From Erigeron canadensis (taxonomy: Eukaryota; Streptophyta; Magnoliopsida; Asterales; Asteraceae): DNA of 64,000 nucleotides. Where the stretch lies: NCBI RefSeq assembly GCF_010389155.1, contig NC_057768.1:43689633-43753632 (forward strand), written 5' to 3'. The position numbers were made by a program, and so were the translations under genes. Below the pieces are notes generated by a model. It saw only the letters and a list, made by a program, of their open reading frames with translations. It was not told the DNA's origin and searched no databases. Of this stretch, positions 1 to 11,987 are shown piece by piece; position 1 is the first letter of the stretch; each line of letters begins with the position of its first letter.

Positions 1-226
1 TTCAAATTAAATTAATTTCCACCCATATCTCTGCATGCATGGCATACGTTGCGCAGCTGGCCGTAATGGACTCGATCACTTAATTAGCTTGCTTAATTAA
101 TTGAGGGTTAATTAACTACTTAATGCATATGCAAGCAGCTAGCTAAATTAAGACAATATATTGTAGTAGCTAGCTAGCTAGTACGTACAGTAGTCATATA
201 TTTGTCATAACTCAATATATTCAAGA
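1..226. other. 3' flank of the ERF gene
   Basis: AT-rich DNA with many TTAATTAA and GCTAGCTA runs. It lies downstream of the minus-strand ERF stop codon and should hold its 3' UTR. I see no gene in it. Confidence 0.5.
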
Positions 227-482
227 TCAATTTCTCCTGTTGGGATGATCATACGTAGTGTAATCCTGCTTCCAATGTAATTGCTGATCCCACCCCGACT
301 CTGATGAAAAGGTACTAGGAATATTATCACTCAAGTAGTTTTGCTGATAAGACGATGTTCCGGAAATCATCGATGATGAAGAAGATTGTTGCGAACCGTA
401 ATCAGCATAACTACTGTTGTTATCATTTGGATTGAAAGTAGTACTACCCGGCGAGCTGGTGAAATAGTTGGCTAATTGGGCT

Positions 483-525
<43 letters not shown>

Positions 526-988
526 CGTTGTTGGAAAGGAGTTGGGCATACTGGAGAAGGTCAGGGTAATTGATGGCTTGCTGCTGTAACATTATTCTAG
601 GATTATTAGTGGCAGCTGCAGGTGGGCGTCGCGAAGAAGTGGTTGTGGTGATGTAACGTAGCTGGGATTGGCCTTGCACACAACGTTCCGGAAAATTGAG
701 TTTGGCTTTGGATCCTTTGAATCGAAGGGCAGCCTGATCGTAAGCAAGAGCCGCACCCTCTGCTGTTTCAAAGGTGCCTAACCAAACGCGGGCGCCTTTG
801 TTGGGATCTCGGATCTCCGCTGCCCATTTTCCCCATGGTCTCTGCCTTACTCCTCTGTAATGTCTTTTTACTACTACTGTCGTCGATTCTTCGATCATCA
901 AATATATACATACATGCGCGCATACAAAAATAAATCAAACTATCATAATTAGTCGATGACAATTATTCTTCAAATATATACATACATG

Positions 989-1036
<48 letters not shown>

Positions 1037-4000
1037 TAAACAAACTTTAATTTTAAACACTTGGCTTGTAAGTATGCAGCATGTTTTTGTCTTGCAACAA
1101 TATGTGGAGTTAAATACTCTTAATTTTTATTTGGGTTTGCTAAATACAGCCTTTAGGATTATGTTTAAGGTGCATAAATTGTTTGTATATTTACCATGAA
1201 AATCAGAGGATGGACTTTTAATATGGAAGGTACAAGTTTTTTTATGCACGTTAAATATAGCCCTTTTAGCATTTCCCATTTTTATTTATTAGTAATTAAT
1301 ACGCATGTTGTCAAACGTACGATTTAACTTCAAATTTTGTGTAAAAGAGTGTTAAAAAGAAACATGTCAAACGATATAACTTCGATCGAGTTAGTTTGTT
1401 TCCGTTACATGTTTGAATTTTATCATCAATAAATATATATATATATTTTGAGAGTGGTCAACGAAATGATTGTCACAATTAAGCAAAAACTAACAATCTC
1501 AACTAGCTAGGCTGATATATCTAATAAAAGATAAAATATACTCGTAATAGTTTGCCATTTATGAGAAATTCAAACAAAACCTCGCCCAAAAAGTAAAATA
1601 TAATGGTTTGTCATTCATGAAAAGGCTAATTTTTAAATTAAATGAACACGAATAAAAAAATTAATGGCTTTTCATGTATCTTTAAAAACTAAACTACTCA
1701 TGTCTTATAAGTAAGGTATACATGGTGCATTGCATCCCATGCATCCAATTTTTGGGGTAAAAAAATAGCAAATAATAAGTTACAAAACTTAGAAGATTTT
1801 GAATGACCGGAAAAGATATGTGAAAGATTTACCAAATAATCAAGATACTAATATTAAATGGTTCAAAAGTTAAAGGTTAACCTTTTGTTTTGTTTTTGTA
1901 TAGGGGTAAACGTGGCATGTATCGAGTCATCATAAGTACTAATATTGAGAAAAGCCAGAAGAGGGGTGGATCAAAAGGTGAGGCTGTCCACCGATAGAAA
2001 ATGACTAAATAAGGTAATGTTGGAGATTTGATGCATGGTGATCAAATGAAAGAATAATGGGTGGGTGGGATGTATATATTTATTGTCATTCAAACCCAAA
2101 TTCTTTGTCATTCTGAATCCCCATGTGGCACCAATAGTGCGCGCATAAGTACATTGCATGCTCTAGATAGCTACAAACAAATGTAGATATACACATATAT
2201 AATTATATAAGTTAGATATGCATAAATAGATATTTATATACACACTTACAAACTTTTGTTTATATATAATATTTATATAAGTCTAGCGTTTCCCTCAAAC
2301 TACACTAAACTTATAGAGGGCCAAAATTATATATACTGGCATAATTCACAAGCATACAATAACTGTGTAAATCTAGATATATTTTATTAATTAAACAATT
2401 AATGCAAATTCACCACTACTTGTACGAAATATTCTAGAGAAGGACAAAAGAAAGTTGGGCAAATATTCATATAATAGCATATCTAAAGATATGTTCAAAT
2501 AAAAAAAAAAAACATAGATCTAAGATCAAATATTAAAAAGCTCACATCAGATACATTTTCCCCCACCAACTATCAATATTAGTATTTGGGAGAATTGAAT
2601 ATGTGACTTTAAAATTTTGAAGCGGGGAAAATGCTTTAAAAAAAATGAAAATTGGGATTTTCCAAAATTAGATTTCTTCTAAAATTACAGTTTGAATAAA
2701 TGAAAAGAAATGTAGCTAATTAAGTTTAAATTTACTTTAGAAAAAGATACATTTTAATTTCTCTTCAAATTCAATATGTATATATTTGTAAAAATAGTGA
2801 GAATACTTAATAAGGCGGTTCACGGACACCGGACACCCACTTGAGTGTTCCCGGAGCACATACGTTGTGATGTGAAGCTGTTGAATTGACTAAGAAATTT
2901 GATAAATCTAAGTGAGAGTGATTGAAAAATGATATGCTCCATATTAGATACTCCATATACATATTTTTGTCATGTCATGACGCGCAAGTGTGTGTTGTGA
3001 TAAACATGCGGGCAAATGAGAGAGGCAAAAGGGTAGTTGTACACGGAAAGTAAAAACATAATAATATCAAATGCATTGAACCTGTCTTATAAATCCAGCT
3101 TGCAGCATTTTGCCAATGGATAAGTCCTTTCCGTTAACGTAATATAATTATGCTTTCACCTATATGAAACTAGCTAGCTAGTTCTAGAAACAACATCTTT
3201 CACCATATATATAAAATTAAACACATTATTAATTTGCATTATATATCATTTCATTAATTAATTTCTAATAAATCTATAGAACTCTAGCTAGCTTGTTATT
3301 ACATACTCACATTTTTCACTTATATATGTATGGCTAGAAATAGCTAAAACTCTAATTAAAAGGGTGAAGACATGCAGCATAAGAATAGGAAAATAGGAAA
3401 ATGCTAACTAAAGCCTTAAGTGCACGAATTGTCTATTAAAATATTATAAAAGTTCACGCTTAAATTTTTTAACATAAGTACATTTGTACATTAACGGCAA
3501 TCCTCTGTCACTAACAAAACCTAAAACCCAGAAAAATTAAATAAATTGTTGAATATAAGTGGTTAAATAATACCACAATAATTTATATTTATATATGTTC
3601 TCGGTTTTATCTTTTTTAAAGACAGTAACGGATAAATAACTAACAACATATTTATTTTCACAAACAAATTGGGAAACAAAATATCTAGGGTTAGTAAGTT
3701 AAAGATGGATCTACACATCACTATTTTTTTTTTTTAAAGGATCTACACATCATCTTAATTAATATAAATCTAACATATACAATAACAAAACAAGTGTTTA
3801 TTAGTTGCTAGAAGTAGACGTACAATAGGGAGCTAATATATTAAAGAAGTAAATATATACTCGTATTAATTAAGAGTACCTTGTTGACTATGATGATCAT
3901 CAGCTGGTGGTGGTGGTGGTGGTGCAATTATCATATGTTGATTTTGAAATTGATCAGGTATTATCATCAATGAAGAAGGTGGCGGTATGCTGCTGCTCGA

Positions 4001-4246
4001 ATACTGAGGGATATTAAAACCGGCATACGGCATATAACTATTATCTATCGTCGACGTTGTTCCAGTCATCATCATCTGATTATGATGTTGTTGAAGATGA
4101 TCATCAAGGCTGCAGTTAGCAGACCACTGGTTACTGCTACTTTGACTTTCTTGATTACTATTATTATTATTATTATTATGATCACGATCTTCTTCTTCTT
4201 CTTCCTCCTCCTCCTCTTGCTTATTGAATCTTTCAGTACTATCCAT
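227..4246 (-). CDS. ERF/AP2 transcription factor, group X (RAP2.6L/ERF113-like), two exons
   Basis: Nuclear transcription factor expected to bind GCC-box DNA. The AP2/ERF domain is complete: YRG element ([19 protein letters not shown]) with the ERF-type Ala and Asp of AAEIRD, then WLGTF and the RAYD-type half ending in KLNFPE. After it come [12 protein letters not shown], close to the same stretch of Arabidopsis RAP2.6L as I remember it, and a 13-residue Asn run encoded by an (AAT)n tract. Proposed exons: 4246-3880 (ATG at 4246; donor AAG|GTACTC, phase 1) and 876-227 (acceptor ACAG at 878-877, also phase 1), giving 338 aa. An acceptor at 890-889 would keep the same frame. Exon 1 codes a Glu run, an Asn run, a Pro run and Gln/His-rich sequence, as in activation regions. 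Exon 2 is certain. The joining of exon 1 is inferred from strand, phase and splice sites; a single-exon gene starting at the ATG at 898 is the alternative. Confidence 0.72.
993..1033. repeat. (AT)n microsatellite
   Basis: Uninterrupted AT dinucleotide run of about 41 bp inside the ERF intron. Similar tracts lie at about 20173-20200 and 24808-24838. Confidence 0.95.
1132..1280. repeat. Dispersed MITE-like inverted repeat, copy 1
   Basis: Starts GGGTTTGCTAAATACAGCC and ends with a rough inverted copy (GCTATATTTAACGTGCATAAA on the other strand); GGTGCATAAATTG and TTTATGCACGTTAAATATAG are the inner arms. A second copy is at 59616-59757, sharing long near-identical stretches such as ACCATGAAAATCAG and GGACTTTTAATAT. 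Related but weaker copies are near 3400-3540, 30046-30175 and 59290-59400. The superfamily is not clear. Confidence 0.65.
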
Positions 4247-4627
4247 GTTAATTTGCAATTCTTATTAGCTATATATATAGATCGAATGAATTAATGATTA
4301 ACTTAATTTATGTGATTATACACACATATACATGTATGTATGTCTATATATATATACAAGTTGAAGAGAATGAGTTAGATATTAGTAAAAATCTGTGATA
4401 TTCCAGTTGTTGCAAGTTGCAACATCACACGAGATGCATATATATATGCACACACTAAAAAACACAGTAGGTTCTTTTTCATGAAGGTGTGGTGTGTGAA
4501 TAGTGATAACTTAAAGCTAGGGTAGCCTAACTAGGTCCTCATTTACCACCTTCCTATCACCTTCCTAATCTTAATTTTTATTATATATAAAAAAAAAACT
4601 TAATTTTTATCCCAAAAAGATATAGGG
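4247..4627. promoter_or_regulatory. 5' flank of the ERF gene
   Basis: About 380 bp upstream of the proposed ERF start (minus strand). It has TATA-like runs at about 4346-4358 (TATATATATA), roughly 100 bp before the ATG. No G-box or other named element stands out. Confidence 0.35.
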
Positions 4628-4965
4628 CATATTGGGAAGCTTTTAAAAGCTTTCGGAGAAGTTTAGCTTTTAATTTTGAATAAAAAGTTTTAATTATGTC
4701 AAAAGTTTTGTTTGGAAGCAACTAACTTTAACTTTTATTTGAAAAAAAAGCTCTAAGATGAAATGCTACTTAAAAAAACGTTTCAAGAGCTTTATCTTTT
4801 TGGTAAAGCTTTTAATCTTTAAAAGTTACACAAATACCTTTTGAAGTTGTAGCTACAGCTACTATACCAAACATTTCTAAAAAATAAAAGCTCTAGCTAA
4901 CAACTTTCCGTAGAAAGCTACAACTACAAGATACAACTATCAGCTACAGCTACTTTTATTAAAAA
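4628..4965. repeat. MITE-like repeat A
   Basis: AT-rich repeat beginning near GGGAAGCTTTTAAAAGC, with CAAAAGTTTTGTTTGGA inside and ending in GCTACAACTACA/AGCTACAGCTAC-type sequence. The same series of blocks recurs, interrupted, in repeat B at about 5325-6768, so the two are copies of one family. I could not fix its termini or target duplication. Confidence 0.6.
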
Positions 4966-5361
4966 TATCCATACTCGTATCAAATTTAATGTAATATTTT
5001 TAAAAAAAAAAGTAAATAGATAAAGTTTATTTTTTTAGTATAAAAAAATAAAATAACTTTTATCTTAAAACAAGCTTATATATATACTCAAAATGTTCAA
5101 AACAATAATACTTCATTCAAAATTTCTCGATTAAAGAGTCAAATTTAGTGGTTAAAGAAAGAAATTAATATTATTTTATTTTAGCTACTTTATATATATA
5201 TTTTTTTTATTTTATTTTTTGTGCATATATCACATCTTTTCCCAAGTAAAAGATTTTCAATACATAAATATGATATTTCTAAAGCATGTTCATTTGCAGA
5301 ATATAGTTGTGATATATGTACATTTGACAAAAGCTTTTAGAAGAGTTTTATGAGAGATTTA

Positions 5362-6265
5362 GGGGGGTTTGGTTCGCAAAATTCTCTAGAATCTGATGAA
5401 ATTGGAATCTGAATTCCATTTCATATCCATAAGGTGTTTGGTTCATAAAGAAATGGAATTGATATCCTTTGAATTCCATTAAATGAAGGAATTCAATATT
5501 CCTTAGCAAAATGGATGGAATGTTCGAAATTCCAAATGAATTCAAATTATGATAAAAATTAACTTTTTTTGTAATTGTTATTTAATTATATATTTGTTAT
5601 AATTATTATTACTATGATTTTTGAGACTATATTTATCAATTATTATAATAATTATTATTATTATTAATTAGATTTTTTTTTAATTTTATTAATTATTAAT
5701 CAGAAATAATTACAAACATATAAAAAATTATTGTTTTTTTATAAAAGTTATTTAATTTAAATAACAAAAAATATTTTATTTTGTAAAATATTAATTTTAG
5801 TTTATAAAATACTAATATTTTATAAAACTAGAAAGAATTACAAATTTACAAAAAAGTGTTGTTGTTTTATAAAATTTATTTAAGTTAAATTATAAGAAAC
5901 ATTTTATTTTATAAAAATATTTTATTTTATAAAAATATTAATTTTACTTTATAATATACTATAAATTTTTAAGAATATATTATCTTAAAAATTAATATTA
6001 TTTTATAAAATAAAATAATTTAAAATATTATTTTAAAAAATAATATTAATTTGTAAAAAATAAATTTTAAAAATTTTTCTATAATTTTTTTATTTTGTAA
6101 ACACATTTATATTATCATTAATTAAAATATATATATGTTTATTTAATATATATATATATATGTTTATTATGAATTCCATTACATTCCAATCAAACAAACA
6201 CATATAGATTATAATTTATTCAAATTTCAATTCCATCAAAAACCCTCTGCGAACCTAACGTCCCC
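5362..6265. mobile_element. Harbinger/Tourist-like MITE nested in repeat B, TTA target duplication
   Basis: Left end GGGGGGTTTGGTTCGCA; right end, read on the minus strand, GGGGACGTTAGGTTCGCA. It is flanked by TTA at 5359-5361 and 6266-6268. The 904-bp inside is extremely AT-rich and has no transposase. Poly-G/C ends with a TTA duplication are typical of the PIF/Harbinger superfamily. An internal inverted repeat of GAATTCCATT sequences is visible near each end. Confidence 0.75.
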
Positions 6266-6427
6266 TTAGTTTTTAATGTTAAACAATAAACTTTTATGGT
6301 GTTAAAAGTTTTGTTTGGACGTAAGTTGATTTAGTTTTTATTTAAAAAAAAAGCTCAAATTTGAAACGCTACTTGAAGTATAGTCAAAAATTCTTATTTT
6401 GGATAAAACTTTTAATTTAAAAAGATT

Positions 6428-6612
6428 GATTGAGATCATCTAAAGTTACAATGAACTTTATAGGTAAAGTTGATGTATATGGACCATTGGATTAAAATCA
6501 ATGAATAATATTTAAAAATTATTTTTAAATCTTAACCTTTGATTTTAAACTAAAGGTCAAGATTATCCTAACTTCACCTATACAGTTATAATAACTTTAG
6601 AGGATCTCAATC
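6428..6612. mobile_element. 185-bp MITE nested in repeat B
   Basis: Terminal inverted repeats of about 21 bp: GATTGAGATCATCTAAAGTTA on the left and GATTGAGATCCTCTAAAGTTA on the right read backwards, one mismatch. Flanks TAAAAAGAT and TAAAAAAAT look like an imperfect 9-bp duplication, which would suggest Mutator type. Repeat A lacks this piece at the same point. Confidence 0.65.
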
Positions 6613-6794
6613 CTAAAAAAATTATACAAATAGTCAAATAACTCTTGAAGTTGTATCTACAACCACCATACCAAACACTTGCAAATAATAAAAGCTCTAG
6701 TTTACAGTTTTACATAAAATTTATAGCTTACCATTACAACTAAAAGCTAGAGCTACAGACTATATAAGTATCCGCTTTTGTTACTTTCGATAAA

Positions 6795-7053
6795 CGAGAA
6801 GGTTACCCGCGCAATGCGACGGCAGCGACATATAGCGTTGGTGTTGATGACCTAGCAATTTGTTTATTAATTTAAAAATAATTATTTAATTGGGTAATGT
6901 AATAGTAATTAATCTTATTAAAAGTATTATACATAGGTATATTAGGTAGAGATATTTAAATTAGTTAATAAAAGAAAGCGGTAATTTAGGTATTTTAAAG
7001 ACTGAAAGTTTAAAAATGAGAAAATGATGATTTTCTTTATAAGGAAGTATAAA
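6795..7053 (-). mobile_element. Mini-Helitron, minus orientation, CTCG end
   Basis: Read on the minus strand it begins TTTATACTTCCTTATAAAG (the first base pair of the usual TCTATACT is mutated) and ends with a GC-rich hairpin CGTCGCATTGCGCGGG followed by TAACCTTCTCG. The insertion lies between A and T. The final CTCG replaces the usual CTAG; the copies at 17946 and 41225 share this. Confidence 0.65.
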
Positions 7054-8461
7054 TATACTCTATGTGTTAAAATATTATGTTCCTTTCAATAAAGAAATCA
7101 TGTAAGATTGTTAATTTTTTTACATAATTTTCCTTAATTAAAAAATTGTCTTTAAGACTCAATTAATTAATAAAGTTTAACTTTTCGGTAGAAGCTTAAT
7201 TTATAGCTAATGAGGCTGATAGTTTATTGGTTAATATTTTGACATTTTAAAAATTCACATGGGTTTGAATTTCAATCTCCACATTTGTGAATGTGGATTA
7301 TTGAAATTTTTTTGAATCTCCTAAATTGAATCCTAGCTAGGCATTCATGTAGTGTAGAAATATGAATAAAATAGATTGTCGTTATAAGTTAAAGAAAAGT
7401 TTTTACAATTTTATAAATTTAGTTTAAGTGGATTTTTATCCAATAAATCTATAAAGTATAATAAATTCAGTGTAAACTTAATTTTTCAAAAATTGGACTA
7501 TCCTAACTCAAAAACATCTATAACTTTATTGATTTAACTATCTTTATTATTATTATTATTATTATATATAATAAAAAAGGATTGTTTTTTAAACTATTTT
7601 TAAAAACAATTATGATGTGACATGTCTACAAATTTTTTTATTTTATTTATGATGTCATATCTAATTAATAAAATTTTAAAGATAAATAGCCCATTAAATA
7701 TTTTTAAAATGTTTTATTTTATTTATGATGTGTACAAATTTATTTATTTTATTAGAAACAAAATAAATTCTTTTTTATATAATATCATAAATGTCTTTTT
7801 ATGTTTTATTAATGCAATAGGTACTAATATATATAAATTGTTGTGTTAATCAATTTAATATCTTCAAGCCGAGTTATAATATATCAATAACAAAATTTAT
7901 ATACATTTTTTTAGATTTTTATGCTTTTAAAATTTTAGTAAAAATGTACGGGTTGAAGTCGGGCTGATTGACTGGTTATAAATTAAAACAAGTTTTATTT
8001 GATATAAAACCATTAATATTTAACTCTTAAATATGATATCTGATTAAAAAATAGAAAATTTGTAAAATTTGAGGGATAAAAACAAATTCTAGATATTTTA
8101 ACACTTTTATCTCAACTTAAATATCTATACACGAGACTAGAATTGAATCTAAGGGAGCAATACCTATGTAGGATAGTTCGACCAGATCATGAGCCTTTAA
8201 TTATATGTGCAATGAGAGAACTAGGATCGAATACAATATATTTTTAAGAAATAATACACATATAGTAGCGATAAAGACTGAAGTGGGAAAGAGAATGAAA
8301 AACTGATTATTGTAAACAAGACCTTAATATAAAGCCAGAATCGAAGGCATTGTCATGGGGAAGTGAAAAGTACGTGGCATGGAAATAGAACCAGATTCTT
8401 AGAAACAAATTGTCTTGAATTCATTTCATGTGACGGGTAGCACAAGTTTTTTGGCACTAAC
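7054..8461. other. AT-rich intergenic DNA
   Basis: No credible gene. Around 7545-7566 there is a (TTA)n run. Short stretches after it (GGATTGTTTTTTAAAC, GATGTGACATGTCTAC) resemble the internal sequence of the Helitron at 20202-20584, so a decayed copy may lie at 7560-7740. Confidence 0.5.
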
Positions 8462-8480
8462 CTCGTATATGAAAAAAAGA

Positions 8481-8991
8481 CTGTGTACAACTCATGATGG
8501 TACACCTTGCCTGAGATACGAAGCATGCTACGAAGGCTATATGTAGCGAAGGTCACGCAGGAGATAAAAGGGATAAGAATCGTTTCCCTATAAAACCGGG
8601 ATTTGTTCTTATCAAAAAGGCCAGTAATTATGGGAATTACACTCATAGCTTCTATCATGAAAACCCCAGATTTTGGCTTATTCTCCAAGCCGGAGCCCTC
8701 CCTATAAAAGGAGACTCATAAGACTTCACGAAGGCATTATCATCATTATTCATTCTTTATACACGATCAATCAGATCTAAAAACTCATTCAAATAGCACG
8801 ATCATGATCGGCTAACATTACATACATACGATTGGCGTAAAGAGATTCACTCTACCTTCGGGGAATCGCCAACAAACAACCAAAAATAACCATCACCCAT
8901 TTTCTTAACCTAACCTCGGTTTGGTGTACAAACAGCTCACCTCTTCCATACCCCGCTTAAAGATTAGGTACAGTTGTTGTTGTTGCTGCTG
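8481..8991 (+). mobile_element. Retroposed element with 19-bp target duplication and (TTG)n tail
   Basis: Flanked by identical 19-bp copies of CTCGTATATGAAAAAAAGA at 8462-8480 and 8992-9010. The 3' end CCCCGCTTAAAGATTAGG..CAGTTGTTGTTGTTG is the kind of tail carried by plant RTE-type LINEs and SINEs mobilised by them. The 5' part is unlike a SINE head: it has a TATA box (CTATAAAAGGAGACTC, about 8702-8717) and then AACCTCGGTTTGGTGTACAAACAG near 8913-8936, which resembles the R-U5 end of plant Ty3-gypsy LTRs. I infer a chimera made during target-primed reverse transcription. Confidence 0.6.
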
Positions 8992-9010
8992 CTCGTATAT
9001 GAAAAAAAGA

Positions 9011-11987
9011 AAAGAAAACCAATAAGTGTTAAGAGTGTTATGATTCTCAACCATTTTTAATTGTTTATTTAGTTAATTACTTGTGACCCGAGCGAGCCTA
9101 CCTTTAATCCCCGTTCCAGCTGCAGTATGCCAAAATATGAACCAAAGAACATAAAATGTACGTTGGTTTAATTGCTGTCCAAATTTTATTAGAATACGTA
9201 ATCGTTTTGGAATTATTATCACATGAAGATCGATTTTTTAATTTAATTTCAAGATAACTACAAAAATGTCACCTTCTTTAAATTCTTTGAGTGAATATCT
9301 GAAATTCCTCCCCAACATATTCCTTTAAGAACATTAATTAATATACTTTTTAGAAGAAAAACAATATAATCGCGTGGCTAGTTTAAAAGCAAAAAGTCAT
9401 ATAACTTTGACACTAAGCGATCCTTTCCATCCTTGCTGAATACATCGATATGTAATATGTTAGCCCGTTGGTCTAATACCGGAACTTTGAACAAATGTCA
9501 ACACTGCTTCTTTTCTTATGCAAACAAGCCTACTATAATGACAAGGAATACCTTAATTTCTTCTTATTCCTACTCTCGGAATGCTCTCTCTCATCAAAGT
9601 ACAACTCAGATACTCCATATTGTAGTAAGAACCAACCCACTCCATCACTCCGATCGACCAATGTTCTTGGTGGTGTTGCACCATTCTAAAACCAGATGTA
9701 TGTTCTCTCACGGCGGCGAAAAAAATACCATTTAATTTTCACACACTCTTAAATATATATTACGACACCCTTCTAAATTAAGTCAATGTGACATCACCTG
9801 TATGCTACTTCTGAGAGTCGTAAGGCTTCTATTTTTTGGTCAATATTCTAGAAAATGGTATTTTTTCTAGAGAAGTCATGGATGTTAGATATTTATCTGC
9901 AAGTAGATATATTCCAACTTATGTTTGTTTTTTTTTTTTTTTTGGACCAAAAGATAGTTATTTATGTCATTGAATTTAGCTAATTAAATCTCTAGCTAAA
10001 GATCGATAATTAGACGTAGTTACTTTTATTAGCTAAATCATGGTTTGGTACGTAGTATTGTTCTCAACCGTAAAATGGGATATTTATATTGGGCATTAGA
10101 ACGTATTTGATTAATAATCTTGCTTCAGAGTTCAGACTATATATGAATTATCCATAAATCTTCCGACACTAAAATAGTAAAATGTCACATTGGTTCTTCT
10201 GTTTGTTCGCTACAACACTTGATTTTCCACCCGATGATTCCTTGGTCTCTTCTGGGATCGCTCTTGAATATATGATTCTTATATGTTTAGCCTCTTTTTC
10301 TACTTTTAGATTATCCTGTCTTCTTCTACAAGCAGACTAGTGCGGAATATAAGCTTACTGTATAAGTCTACAACCATCTATCTTCCGTTTCCAAAAAGGG
10401 GTAATTTAATTGTATAAGGAGATACATATGACCAAAACGAAAGCTTCTAGCTTTTCTACTTTTTACTTGTAGTTGGACATATATGTATACAGTATACACA
10501 GATATGCATGATATTTGACGTTGAGCGAATACTACTCAAAGCCGGTTACAGCAATTTCTAAAGGTGAAATTGTCATCTTTTTAGGTTCAAAAAAGAAGTA
10601 AATAGAAGATAATATAACTTGGTATAGAAATTTACTTATTGACGAGCAGTCAAGGATGATATCTAAAAGTCACTGCAAAAGTTGGGTTGCAATTCTTACA
10701 AGAAGCTTTGCTCCAACATCTCATTTTTGATAGAAGTAAAAAGCAAGAGAAAGATGACATAAAAAATGGTTTTAATAACTCTTTCAAGATAACCCATGTC
10801 GAGTTCCTATTATTGGTATTGAGGTTCCTTGAGATCGAACGTACTACAATCTTAGCCACCACAATATTAGTCCATGAGTTTTTGGATCGTCAAAGGGAGC
10901 CTCAAAAACATAAAATCTATCGGATTGGGTCCTAAGGAGAGCTACTGATTTCTTCTTTCATGGATTCTGGACGAGGCGAGTTATTCACCAAATCTTAATC
11001 ACTGATTAAAAAATACCACGCTAAGGAACGTTTTATCATATAAGCATAATCAAGATCGACCAAGTTAAAATTTGAAACAAATCAGCCGGAACCTATTTGC
11101 CCTGTAGTTAATTTGCAGGCGTCAGTATGCCAAATGTGTATACAATATGACAAATAGCCTCTGCTCGAAATCACCCTTGTTTAGGTGCCAACTGCCAAAC
11201 GAATATTACTGCATACTTCCATAGCTCCATGTTATACATTTTCAATTATTTTGTACCAAATATAATCTCAATCCTTCCATATCTATCAAGGACCTACTTG
11301 CCCTCCTATCTCTCTCTGACTCATTTTTATTCAAAAGCAAGCATGGTTACTTTTTATTTTCATACTGAGGGCGTTTGTAGAGGCAGATGGATTTTGTCAT
11401 TGATGGAAGAATATATTTTATTCGAACATAAGTTGAGTAAAGCAAACCCATCTTTGTTAATGCAAAATGAACTTTAAGAAAACCAGTCTTCTAAATGATT
11501 CTTGAAAATAAGCCTATGGTCTATGGTTTCTTGGAATTGATTCTTTTTATCGTTTAACCAAAACCATAATCCATTTTCCATGAGCAATATTTTCCTTGAA
11601 TTTGACAATTTGAACCACAAATCTTATTTGTGCCTTTCAATTTTAGTAGTTTAAAAAATCGAATGCCGGATTCCCAAAACACTTGCAGTTTGGGCACGTC
11701 AGGCTCGCCACCATCACGAGTCACCACACAGCCAACTTAATCCACAATCCATACCCTTCTCCCCAACTAGTTGTCTCTCCGGTCTCCACCTTTTTTCCAA
11801 TTCTGAAAATCTAGACCAACATTTTTTAACTTGAAATGTTTAAGTTGTGATGTGTGTATTTGTCAGCAGTGTGGGTATAGCCCTCACATCATGGTTGGGC
11901 GGTGGAGGTGGAGGTGGTGGGTTACTTGAACTAATTCTAAGCGATTGTTTAGAGCCAATATCACTCCCCAAAATTTAACCAAGATTT
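9011..11987. other. Intergenic DNA, unrecognised
   Basis: About 3 kb with no ORF I can name. Open stretches at 9433-9735 (plus) and 10687-10935 (plus) have no recognisable domain. The last 300-400 bases should include the 3' UTR of the CPL3-like gene; a (GGTGGA)-rich patch lies at about 11900-11920. Confidence 0.5.

Larger units (their letters stand above)
877..3879 (-). other. Proposed 3.0-kb intron of the ERF gene
   Basis: Begins with GT at 3879-3878 and ends with CAG at 879-877, read on the minus strand. It is AT-rich, has no convincing ORF, and holds an (AT)n tract and a dispersed MITE-like repeat. Several group X ERF genes have an intron just before the AP2 domain, which fits this position. 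Confidence 0.55.
5325..6768. repeat. Repeat B, a second copy split by two later insertions
   Basis: Block order matches repeat A: AAGCTTTTAGAAGAG, then (after an insertion) TTTTTAATG, CAAAAGTTTTG-like TTAAAAGTTTTGTTTGGA, GAAACGCTACTTGAAG, then (after a second insertion) TACCAAACACTTGCAAATAATAAAAGCTCTAG. Removing 5362-6265 with one TTA, and 6428-6612, restores colinearity with repeat A. This dates both inserts as younger than repeat B. Confidence 0.65.

Noticed and set aside
4247..4258. Longer ERF start at 4258
   Set aside because: The codon at 4258 is TTG. The first ATG in this frame is at 4246. The same applies to 901, where the first ATG is at 898.
8280..8940. Solo Ty3-gypsy LTR
   Set aside because: The R-U5-like end is suggestive, but the exact 19-bp duplication and (TTG)n tail place the boundaries elsewhere and include sequence past the supposed LTR end.
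9433..9735. 100-codon plus-strand open frame as a gene
   Set aside because: No domain, no promoter or homologous neighbour, and it overlaps another open frame of similar quality.
9600..9740. NAC-domain pseudogene on the minus strand
   Set aside because: WYFF followed by RERTY resembles a NAC motif, but nothing before or after aligns and the frame breaks at once.
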